Shown here: positions 1 to 6,761 of the stretch, piece by piece
Layout of the letters: each line of letters begins with the position of its first letter
How positions within the stretch are numbered: position 1 is the first letter of the stretch
Origin: an uncultured Flavobacterium sp.
GTDB lineage: Bacteria; Bacteroidota; Bacteroidia; Flavobacteriales; Flavobacteriaceae
Direction: 5' to 3'
Length of the DNA stretch: 43,160 bases
NCBI RefSeq assembly: GCF_947632075.1
Contig: NZ_CANRNX010000011.1
Coordinates: forward strand, 1-43,160
Notes under the pieces: model-generated
Seen by the model: the letters and a program-made list of their open reading frames with translations, nothing else
Databases searched by the model: none
Told to the model about the DNA's origin: nothing
Made by a program: the position numbers and the translations under genes

Positions 1-53
1 CCCAGGACCCCAACATTAAAAGTGTTGTGCTCTACCAACTGAGCTATCGAGTC
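1..53 (-). tRNA. tRNA-Lys (anticodon TTT), truncated by window edge
   Basis: Read on the minus strand from base 53, the sequence gives an acceptor strand GACTCGA, a D arm GCTC-AGTTGGTA-GAGC, an anticodon arm CAACA-CTTTTAA-TGTTG with anticodon TTT, a five-base variable loop and the first half of the T stem (CTGGG). The 3' half of the T arm, the acceptor 3' strand and any CCA lie outside the window. All visible stems pair as expected for a lysine tRNA. Confidence 0.93.
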
Positions 54-80
54 ATGCAATTTACTTCCTGATTGCGGGTG

Positions 81-110
81 CAAATATAGAGCACTTTTTT
101 GATTCTACAA
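81..110 (-). promoter_or_regulatory. Promoter of tRNA-Lys (Bacteroidota sigma-A type)
   Basis: The minus strand carries TATATTTG (81-88), a perfect match to the Bacteroidota -7 element TAnnTTTG, with a TTG (108-110) 19 bases upstream as -33 element. Transcription would begin about 24 bases before the tRNA. It overlaps the aroK promoter on the other strand. Confidence 0.55.
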
Positions 111-130
111 TAGAATTTACATTAAATTTG
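98..130 (+). promoter_or_regulatory. Promoter of aroK (TTTG-N21-TAAATTTG)
   Basis: TTTG at 98-101 and TAAATTTG at 123-130, separated by 21 bases, match both boxes of the Bacteroidota housekeeping promoter consensus. The predicted start lies about 45 bases upstream of the aroK ATG. The -33 box falls inside the divergent tRNA-Lys promoter. Confidence 0.6.
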
Positions 131-180
131 CCATAAAATTTCACTCCTTTTTTTAAACTATTAATATACAAACGTTTATT

Positions 181-699
181 ATGAATAAAAAAATTATCCT
201 TCTTGGATATATGGGCTCAGGAAAATCAACAATCGGGCAAATTCTATCAAATGCAACAAATTTAGCTTTCTATGATTTGGATAAATATATTGAAGAAAGG
301 CAACAAAAATCAATAAAAGAGATTTTTCAAACTGATGGAGAAATCTATTTTCGTAAAATAGAACATCAATATCTAAATGATATCCTAAACCTAAACGAAG
401 AAGCAATTATTAGTTTAGGCGGAGGAACGCCATGTTACGCAAATAATCATTTACATTTTGAAAAAGAAAATGTTTTTTCTTATTATTTAAAAGCTTCAAT
501 AAAAACATTAAGTGAACGATTAGAAAAAGAATCCTCTAAACGTCCGTTATTAGACCAAAACGAAGACGATTTGGAAACTTTTATAGCAAAGCACCTATTT
601 GACAGAAGCTTCTTTTATAACAAAGCGAGATACAAAATCAATGTAGATACTAAATCAACAGATGAAATTATTACCGAAATAAAAAATACGCTTATTTAA
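181..699 (+). CDS. aroK: Shikimate kinase
   Basis: Phosphorylates shikimate to shikimate-3-phosphate with ATP, fifth step of chorismate synthesis, in the cytosol. The 172-residue protein has the family's usual length. It shows the Walker A loop GxxGxGKST at residues 9-17, the DLD metal/shikimate pair at D32 and D34, the shikimate-binding arginine R58, the GGGTP substrate loop at 80-84 and the lid arginine R121 in KRPLL. The ATG is the first in frame after a well-formed promoter. The gene stands alone on its strand and converges on a phosphoribosyltransferase gene. The two stop codons overlap by four bases inside a palindrome that probably terminates both transcripts. Confidence 0.95.
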   Translation: MNKKIILLGYMGSGKSTIGQILSNATNLAFYDLDKYIEERQQKSIKEIFQTDGEIYFRKIEHQYLNDILNLNEEAIISLGGGTPCYANNHLHFEKENVFSYYLKASIKTLSERLEKESSKRPLLDQNEDDLETFIAKHLFDRSFFYNKARYKINVDTKSTDEIITEIKNTLI

Positions 700-715
700 C
701 TTAAATAAGCGTATT
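685..715. terminator. Bidirectional terminator inside two convergent coding ends
   Basis: Bases 685-699 (aatacgcttatttaa) and 701-715 form a perfect 15-bp inverted repeat around a single central C at 700. Both stop codons sit at the dyad centre (aroK 697-699, phosphoribosyltransferase 696-698 on the minus strand). The hairpin stem thus encodes the last residues of both proteins. There is no long U-tract on either side, so termination is inferred from symmetry and position. Confidence 0.6.
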
Positions 716-1193
716 CTTCGTTTTCACTAAAAATTACTTGTATATGCTCCTTAGATGAAGTAGACAAAGAAATTCCTTTAAAATCAGCTTTTACTGGATA
801 GTTTTTATGATTACGATCAACTAACACTGCTGTTTTAAATTTCTTTATAGGTACATTTAAAAAATGACGCACTCCGTAAATCAATGTAGCTCCTGAATTC
901 ATTACATCGTCAACTAAAACAATATTCTTGTTCACGTAATCATCCTCACTAATAGATGTAATTATAGGTTTAATTGGATTTTGTTTATTTATTTGAACTT
1001 CACAAATTACAACTTTAATTTCTGAAATTTCTTCTAATACTTTTGCTATTTTTTGAGAGAACACAAAACCACTATTAGCAATACCTGCAATTACAATTTC
1101 TGTTTCTTCTGAAAAAGTTTCGTAAATCTGATATGCAATTCGTTTTGTAATGTGCTTAATTTGCTGTTGATTTAAAATAATATTTTTTTCCAT
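696..1193 (-). CDS. Type I phosphoribosyltransferase family protein (PyrR-like)
   Basis: The 165-residue cytosolic protein carries the PRPP-binding loop VLVDDVMNSGATL near residues 92-104, with the paired acidic residues and the SGAT phosphate-binding turn of type I phosphoribosyltransferases. An early IANSGF loop resembles the diphosphate-binding loop. The overall layout resembles PyrR and hypoxanthine phosphoribosyltransferases, but the acceptor base cannot be read from the sequence. It is the last gene of a three-gene minus-strand unit; its ATG starts one base after the methyltransferase stop, suggesting translational coupling. Whether it is an enzyme, an attenuation regulator like PyrR, or both is unknown. 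Confidence 0.8.
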   Translation of the reverse strand: MEKNIILNQQQIKHITKRIAYQIYETFSEETEIVIAGIANSGFVFSQKIAKVLEEISEIKVVICEVQINKQNPIKPIITSISEDDYVNKNIVLVDDVMNSGATLIYGVRHFLNVPIKKFKTAVLVDRNHKNYPVKADFKGISLSTSSKEHIQVIFSENEEYAYLS

Positions 1194-1194
1194 T

Positions 1195-1794
1195 TTATTG
1201 TTTTTCTAATATAATAAAGAATTCTTTTCCTGCTCTTGGTTTAATTGAATTTTCGCAAATTGCCAACTTTTTCACTACAAATATAGAACTAAATAAAGAA
1301 AAATATTCTTCATAACTTCCACCAAATGGAGGACCTTGCTCAGTTAACGGAAAATCAAATAAAACCCCAACTATTTTTCCAGTAGGTTTTAATAAACTTT
1401 GCATTTGATTTACATATTGTGTTCGAAAACTAGGCTGCAAAGCACAAAGAAAAGTCTGCTCAATAATTAAATCAAATTGATCTTTTAACTCAAAAAAATC
1501 TCCTAATAACAATTGTTCAACCGGAAAATCAGGAATCCTTTTTTTAAAATTTAGCAATGGTATTTCTACAATATCTAAGATATAGATGTTTTTAAAACCA
1601 TTTTCCCAAAGATATTCAGCTTCATGAGCATTACCAGCTCCAGGTATTAAAATTTTAATTTCTTTGTCAACAATTTGATCTACATACACTTTAATTGGCG
1701 TGGTAATACTTCCGGCATCCCAACCAATTTCGTTTTTCGAATAGCGTTGAGACCAATAGTCTTTATTAAACATCTGACTCATCATCGTTTCCAT
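1195..1794 (-). CDS. TPMT-like class I SAM-dependent methyltransferase
   Basis: A 199-residue protein of the thiopurine S-methyltransferase family. The N-terminal signature YWSQRY...GWDAG is followed by the SAM-binding motif I LIPGAGNAHEAEYL near residues 49-62, an acidic motif II region (ILDI) and a post-I motif GDFFEL. The conserved IIEQTFLCAL and a PPFGGS segment near the C-terminus also fit the family. The natural substrate in bacteria is uncertain: thiols, or selenium or tellurium compounds, have been proposed for relatives. The start overlaps the end of the upstream S4 gene by 29 bases; internal ATGs at 1785, 1782 and 1773 are alternatives, the last leaving an 8-base overlap and starting just before the signature. 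Confidence 0.85.
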   Translation of the reverse strand: METMMSQMFNKDYWSQRYSKNEIGWDAGSITTPIKVYVDQIVDKEIKILIPGAGNAHEAEYLWENGFKNIYILDIVEIPLLNFKKRIPDFPVEQLLLGDFFELKDQFDLIIEQTFLCALQPSFRTQYVNQMQSLLKPTGKIVGVLFDFPLTEQGPPFGGSYEEYFSLFSSIFVVKKLAICENSIKPRAGKEFFIILEKQ

Positions 1795-2155
1795 CTAAAA
1801 TATAATCATCAATATCTCTACGATCTTTCTTGGTAGGTCTTCCTTCACCTTTTGCTCTATAATGTTCTTTAGATAATTTTAATAATTCTAAATGTTCAAA
1901 TGCTTCTGGTGGAGTTTCATCTTTACGGTAAATATCAACCAACTTGGCACCTACTCTATTATCTGGAATATCTAAAACTGAAATCACATAATTAATCTGA
2001 TCTTTCCTTAACGTAATTTTATCACCAGGAAAAACATCACGTGATGCCTTAGCTTTTTGACCATTAACAGAAATATGTCCTTTTTTTATAGCTTCTGTAG
2101 CAATACTTCTTGTTTTGTAATAACGTATGCACCACAAATATTTATCTACTCGCAT
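1766..2155 (-). CDS. S4-domain RNA-binding protein (Hsp15/HslR-like)
   Basis: The 129-residue protein begins with an S4 RNA-binding fold (MRVDKYLW..., then TRSIATEAIKKGHISVNGQ around residues 15-33), the same arrangement as in heat-shock protein Hsp15, which binds stalled 50S subunits carrying nascent chains. The C-terminal third is highly charged (KKDRRDIDDY) and has no other recognised domain. First gene of the minus-strand unit with the methyltransferase and phosphoribosyltransferase. A minus-strand TATTTTTG at 2188-2195 could be its -7 element. A ribosome-rescue role is inferred from the family. Confidence 0.82.
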   Translation of the reverse strand: MRVDKYLWCIRYYKTRSIATEAIKKGHISVNGQKAKASRDVFPGDKITLRKDQINYVISVLDIPDNRVGAKLVDIYRKDETPPEAFEHLELLKLSKEHYRAKGEGRPTKKDRRDIDDYILDGNDDESDV

Positions 2156-2234
2156 TAATTTTTAATAAAATTGGGTTAAATGTGAAACAAAAATAAATGA
2201 AAATTGTATCTTGCACCATTAAATTTTTAGTAAA

Positions 2235-3194
2235 ATGAAAAGATTTTTAAAATATACTTGCATAGCTTCTTTATTGATTGGAATTTGGAGTTGTAGCAAA
2301 GATGATAATGTTAAAGATATTCCTGTAAGAGACCGTCAGGAAGTTTACAATGAAAACATTAGCAAAATTGAAAATTTCTTAAAAACAAACAGCCTTACAA
2401 TTATTGACGAAAATAATGTAAAGTTTGACTCAATAGCAGAAGGCAATTCTAATTCAATTTGGAATCAAAGTCAATATCCACTTCAATATATAGATGTTAG
2501 AAACGACACCAGAACTACAAACAGAGTAGATGGATTAATTAAAGATTCTGTTCACTATAAATTATATTATATTATAATTAACGAAGGTGGCGGTGACAAT
2601 CCGATTACTATCGACAATGTATTTACAAAATACACTGGTTTAACTTTAAATCACAACACTTTTGACAAAAACGACTTAGGTTTTTGGAGTGGTTTTCCTG
2701 AAACAAACTTCACCCCAAGTAGCGTAATATCTGGCTATAGACAAATTTTACCTAAAATTAAAACAGCAAGTTCAATCACTGAAAACAGTGATGGAACATT
2801 AACTTATAATAACCCTGGTAGAGTAATTGTTTTTATTCCTTCAGGATTAGGTTATTTTAATAATGCTCAATTAAAAATACCTGGTTATTCTCCTCTTATT
2901 TTTGACATAACTTTGGTAAGCAAAACACAAGCAGACCATGACAATGATGGCCTTTTATCTATTTATGAAGATGTTAATGGTAACGGAAACTATTGGGATG
3001 ATGACACTGATAACGATGGAATACCTAATTTTTTAGATTTAGATGATGACGGAGATGGATACACAACTCGTGAAGAAATCACTTATAAAATTGAAGAAGA
3101 TGGAGTAATGATAGATAAACTTTATCCATTCGATGAAATTCCGAATTGCGAAAACGGAACAATAAAAAAACATTTAGACAAAAATTGTCATTAA
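2235..3194 (+). CDS. FKBP-type peptidyl-prolyl isomerase-like lipoprotein with Asp-rich calcium-binding tail
   Basis: The 319-residue protein has a lipoprotein signal peptide ending at C20 (IGIWSC), followed by SKDD, so it should be lipid-anchored in the cell envelope. Residues about 110-225 show a loose FKBP pattern: a Y-T-G-L strand, VISGYRQILPKIK in place of the usual VIPGW-E-L, and IPSGLGYF in place of IPxxLAYG. Residues about 235-275 hold repeats of the DxDxDG kind (DHDNDG, DTDNDGIPNF, DLDDDGDGY), like thrombospondin type 3 or EF-hand calcium loops. Isomerase activity is uncertain because the FKBP core is divergent. Monocistronic, with a hairpin terminator directly after the stop. Confidence 0.7.
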   Translation: MKRFLKYTCIASLLIGIWSCSKDDNVKDIPVRDRQEVYNENISKIENFLKTNSLTIIDENNVKFDSIAEGNSNSIWNQSQYPLQYIDVRNDTRTTNRVDGLIKDSVHYKLYYIIINEGGGDNPITIDNVFTKYTGLTLNHNTFDKNDLGFWSGFPETNFTPSSVISGYRQILPKIKTASSITENSDGTLTYNNPGRVIVFIPSGLGYFNNAQLKIPGYSPLIFDITLVSKTQADHDNDGLLSIYEDVNGNGNYWDDDTDNDGIPNFLDLDDDGDGYTTREEITYKIEEDGVMIDKLYPFDEIPNCENGTIKKHLDKNCH

Positions 3195-3199
3195 TCATA

Positions 3200-3227
3200 A
3201 AACCTGTTAGAAATAGCAGGTTTTTTT
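3200..3227 (+). terminator. Rho-independent terminator of the FKBP-like lipoprotein gene
   Basis: A 7-bp stem AAACCTG (3200-3206) / CAGGTTT (3217-3223) with a 10-base loop runs into seven consecutive T residues (3221-3227). Confidence 0.75.
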
Positions 3228-3239
3228 AAACTTAAAAAT

Positions 3240-3593
3240 ATGAGCAAACATAACATAGAAGATTTAATCACGTTAGATTTACAAACTTTCATTCAATTAA
3301 AAATGGAAAATGACACTATTTCAATTGACGATGTTTTAGAAATAAGTGCATATGTTTCTGCAAATTTCATGCGAATTATCTACTCAAAAAACAAAAAAAT
3401 TGAATCTGCAGAAGTCAACGGAATTTTCGGAATTGTAAGTAATTTTTTCAATACCTATTTTGAAGGTCAAATCACTGAAGAAGAATTTAAAAACATGACC
3501 ATTAAATCTTCGCAACTACTTCAAAATACAGATTTTGACGAAATGAGTAAAGCTTTCTTTAGTAAAATAACGAGCTCACAAAAAAACAACTAA
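3240..3593 (+). CDS. Small protein of unknown function
   Basis: A 117-residue acidic, probably all-helical soluble protein without signal peptide, membrane segment or motif I recognise. It lies just after the terminator of the upstream lipoprotein gene and runs in the same direction. Codon use matches the neighbours and the frame is open over its full length, so it is likely a real gene. No promoter box can be fitted convincingly in the 45 bases upstream, so it may rely on read-through. Function unknown. Confidence 0.65.
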   Translation: MSKHNIEDLITLDLQTFIQLKMENDTISIDDVLEISAYVSANFMRIIYSKNKKIESAEVNGIFGIVSNFFNTYFEGQITEEEFKNMTIKSSQLLQNTDFDEMSKAFFSKITSSQKNN

Positions 3594-3635
3594 ACTTTAA
3601 CATTTTACTTATATTTTTTTTCTGAAATTAATTAC

Positions 3636-3643
3636 TATATTCG
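3636..3643 (+). promoter_or_regulatory. Probable -7 promoter element for the leader ORF and GNAT gene
   Basis: TATATTCG matches TAnnTTTG at all but one fixed position and is followed by GCGCAC, a common flavobacterial context. It would start a transcript about 55-60 bases before the leader ORF ATG. No clear TTTG -33 box is present. Confidence 0.4.
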
Positions 3644-3707
3644 CGCACTTTTAAATACAAAAGTAGCCATTATAATTTTTTACATTTTAATAACATAACA
3701 ACTTAAA

Positions 3708-3761
3708 ATGCAATTGATTAAGAATGTATTTTCACACTTAAAAAATAAGTACGCTCAATGA
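3708..3761 (+). CDS. Putative 17-residue leader peptide overlapping the GNAT start
   Basis: An ATG at 3708 opens a 17-codon frame, MQLIKNVFSHLKNKYAQ, that ends with TGA at 3759-3761. The stop overlaps the start codon of the following acetyltransferase gene in an ATGA junction. The peptide is basic and amphipathic. The position between a plausible promoter and the acetyltransferase, together with the overlap, suggests translational coupling. No run of a single amino-acid codon is visible that would point to classical attenuation. It could also be a chance frame. Confidence 0.4.
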   Translation: MQLIKNVFSHLKNKYAQ

Positions 3762-4378
3762 ATTTATTTAACTTTGAACATGATTATATTCTTGAAAATG
3801 AATATGCCAAACTGATTCCTTTAAAAGAATCAGACTTTGAAAACCTTTTAGAGTTTTCATTAAACGAACCCGAAATATGGCAATATTCTATGGTCAAGGC
3901 CAATAATCCAGAGAACTTAAAAAATTACATTGGTTTAGCACTTTCCGAAAAAGAAAGACTCAGCGAATATCCTTTTATCATTTTCGATAAAACAAAACAA
4001 AGATTTGCAGGAACTTCTCGTTATTGTGACATTCATTTAAATACAAATCGTTTACAAATGGGCTATACTTGGTTTGGAAAAAACTTTCAAGGAACCGGCA
4101 TAAATAAACATTGTAAATTTTTAATGTTAGAATTCGCTTTTGAGAAAATGGCAATGGAACGCGTTGAATTCAGAGCATACACTGAAAATATTAGAAGCAT
4201 TAACGCACTTAAAAGCATTGGATGTACTATTGAAGGAGTTATTAGAAGTAACGCAATTTGTCCAACCGGTAAACGAAGAGACACCATGGTTTTAAGTATC
4301 TTAAAAAACGAATGGCACGATGGTGTAAAAGATATGCTTAAAACAAAACTACCTAAAATAGAATTCGACCTAATATAA
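3758..4378 (+). CDS. GNAT family N-acetyltransferase (RimJ/RimL type)
   Basis: The 206-residue protein has the Acetyltransf_3 layout of RimJ/RimL and related enzymes: an N-terminal strand with LIPL, a central MGYTWFGKNFQGTGINK segment (near residues 100-116) matching the acetyl-CoA pyrophosphate-binding motif Q/R-x-x-G-x-G/A, and a C-terminal NIRSINALKSIGC helix-turn typical of GNAT motif B. Acetyl-CoA is the expected donor; the acceptor could be a protein N-terminus or a small molecule. The ATG overlaps the stop of a 17-codon leader ORF. A strong hairpin terminator follows. Confidence 0.88.
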   Translation: MNLFNFEHDYILENEYAKLIPLKESDFENLLEFSLNEPEIWQYSMVKANNPENLKNYIGLALSEKERLSEYPFIIFDKTKQRFAGTSRYCDIHLNTNRLQMGYTWFGKNFQGTGINKHCKFLMLEFAFEKMAMERVEFRAYTENIRSINALKSIGCTIEGVIRSNAICPTGKRRDTMVLSILKNEWHDGVKDMLKTKLPKIEFDLI

Positions 4379-4384
4379 TATTTT

Positions 4385-4420
4385 AAAAGACGACTCTCAT
4401 AAGTCGTCTTTTTTCTTTTT
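4385..4420 (+). terminator. Rho-independent terminator after the GNAT gene
   Basis: An 11-bp perfect stem (4385-4395 AAAAGACGACT, 4402-4412 AGTCGTCTTTT) with a six-base loop ends in a T-rich tract. Confidence 0.85.
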
Positions 4421-4453
4421 ATTTCATAAATTTAATATTCAATTTATGAAACT

Positions 4454-5191
4454 ATGGAAAAGAAAACTATATCTGAAATTTTAAAAAGTGTTTCTCATCG
4501 AACATGGGAAAACCCTAAAAAAAGTTGGAACTTTTATCAAGAGTGGAACAAAGCAATTTTTATGCATTGGGAAATTGATAAAGAAATATTAATTGATTTT
4601 CTTCCCAAAAACTTAGAAATAGACACATTTAATAATAAGGCTTGGATTTCACTTGTAGCTTTTACAATGGAAAAAATCCGCCCAAAAAATCTACCCTACT
4701 TTCCACCGATTTCAAATTTCTTAGAAATCAACCTTAGAACTTACGTTAAGAAAGATAATAAACCAGGTGTCTATTTTTTAAACATTGAAGCGGAAAAGTT
4801 TTTATCTGCTTTTATTGCACGAAGTATATCAGGCTTACCATATCAAAAATCTAACATAAAACACGACATTAAAAAAGGGATGTTTCAGTCAAATTTCGAA
4901 AGCAAAAAATTTAATCTAAACATTGAATATCAAGTTGGCGATTTACAAAAAAACAAAACCGATTTAGATGTTTTTTTAACAGAAAGATATTGTTTGTATT
5001 TAGAAAAAAACAACAGATTAATAAGATATGAAATTCACCACTTACCATGGAAAATTCATTACATCAAAATAGATAATTTAATTACAAATTATCAGATAGG
5101 TGATAAAATATCTCTAAAACTAAAACCTAACTTAGTTCATTATTCAAAAGGAATTCAGGTTATTGCTTGGAATAAAGAATACTTAACTTAA
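4454..5191 (+). CDS. DUF2071 (YqjF-like) family protein
   Basis: The 245-residue cytosolic protein follows the YqjF/DUF2071 pattern: a W-E-x-D segment near residue 40, FLPKNLEIDTFNNKAWISLVAF near 49-70, the FLEINLRTYV strand near 95-104, PGVYFLNIEAEKFLSAFIAR near 111-130 and LPY shortly after. The biochemical role of the family is not established. Translated alone between the terminator of the GNAT gene and the export operon. The ATG chosen is the first in frame; an earlier ATG at 4446 is in another frame. Confidence 0.85.
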   Translation: MEKKTISEILKSVSHRTWENPKKSWNFYQEWNKAIFMHWEIDKEILIDFLPKNLEIDTFNNKAWISLVAFTMEKIRPKNLPYFPPISNFLEINLRTYVKKDNKPGVYFLNIEAEKFLSAFIARSISGLPYQKSNIKHDIKKGMFQSNFESKKFNLNIEYQVGDLQKNKTDLDVFLTERYCLYLEKNNRLIRYEIHHLPWKIHYIKIDNLITNYQIGDKISLKLKPNLVHYSKGIQVIAWNKEYLT

Positions 5192-5299
5192 ATATTATTA
5201 AAAAAAACGCTCAAAAAGCATTAATCCAATAAGTTCTAATGCAAATTAATAAAGTATTATTCTTAAATAAATCAAAAAATCTTCCGTAATTTGTAGAGA

Positions 5300-5324
5300 A
5301 GTTTCTTTCTTACAGAAAGAAACT
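5300..5324. promoter_or_regulatory. Perfect inverted repeat upstream of the export operon (candidate operator)
   Basis: AGTTTCTTTCT (5300-5310), three bases TAC, then the exact reverse complement (5314-5324), 45 bases before the tolC-like ATG. A degenerate -7-like TAATTTG lies at 5287-5293, which would put the repeat at the transcript start, where a dimeric repressor such as a TetR-type protein would act. It has no U-tract, so a terminator is less likely. No regulator gene is adjacent. Confidence 0.45.
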
Positions 5325-5369
5325 ATCATTATCGATTTCAGATTCATATAACAATTTTAAAATAAGTAA

Positions 5370-6752
5370 ATGTTCAATACACGAAACTATTTAAAATTCG
5401 GATTTTGTCTTGCGTTGTTTCTTTCTCAGCAAACACAAGCACAAGATCTTTCGTTTACAGATGCTTACAATAAAATGTATCTAGACAATAATACATTAAA
5501 GGCTGTAAATAAACATAAAGAAACTCAAGAATACGTAAACAAAGCAGTAAAAGGTTTGCGTTATCCATCACTTAATGCTTACGGAATTGGAGTTGTCTTT
5601 GATAAAAAACTTGATTTAAGTTTTAATGACGCGAGAAATACTTTAGCAGGCTTTTTACAACTTCCTGACCCAGGAGCTTTAGGAGATTGGAAAGTACAGG
5701 TTGGTAAAAAAGAAATGGCTTTTGCCGGATTAAATGCTACTTGGCCAATTTTTACTGGTGGAAAAATTAATACTGCAGTTAAAGCTACAGAAATAGAAAC
5801 TGAAATTGCAGAAAAAACTATCGAGAGTACAGAAAATCATTTAATTTCTGAATTAGTTACTCGCTACTTTCAAGTTAAACTTGCAGATGAAGCTTATTTA
5901 GTACGTCAACAAGTTTTAGACGCAATGAAACATCATTTGTTCAACGCAACTAAACTTGAAGAAAACGGAATTATTGCCCCAGCTGAACGATTAGTTGCTA
6001 ACGTTGCGGTGTCTGAAGCAAATCGTGAATTTTTAGCTGCAGAAAAAAACATACAACTTGCAAGAACTGCGTTAGCAAACACTTTAGATAAAGATGAAAT
6101 TTCAGAATCATTATCAACTCCATTTGTAAAAAACGTTCCATTAAATACATTAGAACACTACAAAGAAGCAGCTGTAAAGAATTATCCTGAATTACAAAAA
6201 ATCATCTTGCAGAAAGAATTAGCAGACCAAGGTATTAAAGCTAAAAAAGCAAATTATTATCCAGATATTGCAATTTTTGGTCAAACTGTTCTTTTACATA
6301 ACGACCCTATTGCATTTGGAATTTTAGAATCAGCTAAACAAAAACCTTGGGTAGTTGGAGTTGGAGTAACTTATAACATTTTTGGAGGTTTTAAAAACAA
6401 AAACGAATTAAAAGTTGCCATTTCTACTCGTGAAAGCATTGATTTCTTAGAAGCTAAAGCTCAAAAAGATGTAAAAACATTAGTAGAAAATTTATATTTT
6501 GAAATTCAAAAAAGTGAAGAAGAACTTCAGAATTTAAAAGTTCAAGAAGAATTTGCAACAGAATTATTACGCGTTAGAACAAGAGCTTTCGCAGAAGGTT
6601 TAGCTACCTCTACAGATGTAATTGATGCAGAAACAAATCTATCTGTAGTTAAATTATTAATCTTAAACACCGAATATCTTTATAGCGTTTCATTAGCAAA
6701 CCTATTTGAATTTAGCGGTCAAAGTAAAGAATTTTTGAAATACACAAATTAA
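5370..6752 (+). CDS. TolC family outer-membrane efflux protein
   Basis: The 460-residue protein starts with a signal peptide (hydrophobic FGFCLALFL, then QTQAQ, cleavage near residue 24). It has the two long heptad-rich helical halves of TolC proteins, each with an outer-membrane-efflux segment; alanine-rich coiled-coil stretches are seen near residues 130-160 and 195-235 and again near 375-420. It should form the trimeric outer-membrane and periplasmic tunnel for the export system encoded by the next three genes, which follow with gaps of 9 and 19 bases and then an overlap. First gene of the operon. Confidence 0.9.
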   Translation: MFNTRNYLKFGFCLALFLSQQTQAQDLSFTDAYNKMYLDNNTLKAVNKHKETQEYVNKAVKGLRYPSLNAYGIGVVFDKKLDLSFNDARNTLAGFLQLPDPGALGDWKVQVGKKEMAFAGLNATWPIFTGGKINTAVKATEIETEIAEKTIESTENHLISELVTRYFQVKLADEAYLVRQQVLDAMKHHLFNATKLEENGIIAPAERLVANVAVSEANREFLAAEKNIQLARTALANTLDKDEISESLSTPFVKNVPLNTLEHYKEAAVKNYPELQKIILQKELADQGIKAKKANYYPDIAIFGQTVLLHNDPIAFGILESAKQKPWVVGVGVTYNIFGGFKNKNELKVAISTRESIDFLEAKAQKDVKTLVENLYFEIQKSEEELQNLKVQEEFATELLRVRTRAFAEGLATSTDVIDAETNLSVVKLLILNTEYLYSVSLANLFEFSGQSKEFLKYTN

Positions 6753-6761
6753 TACAACCTC

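Noticed and set aside
3594..3757. Attenuator or riboswitch in the spacer before the GNAT gene
   Set aside because: No stable GC stem or terminator is visible; only the short leader ORF stands out.
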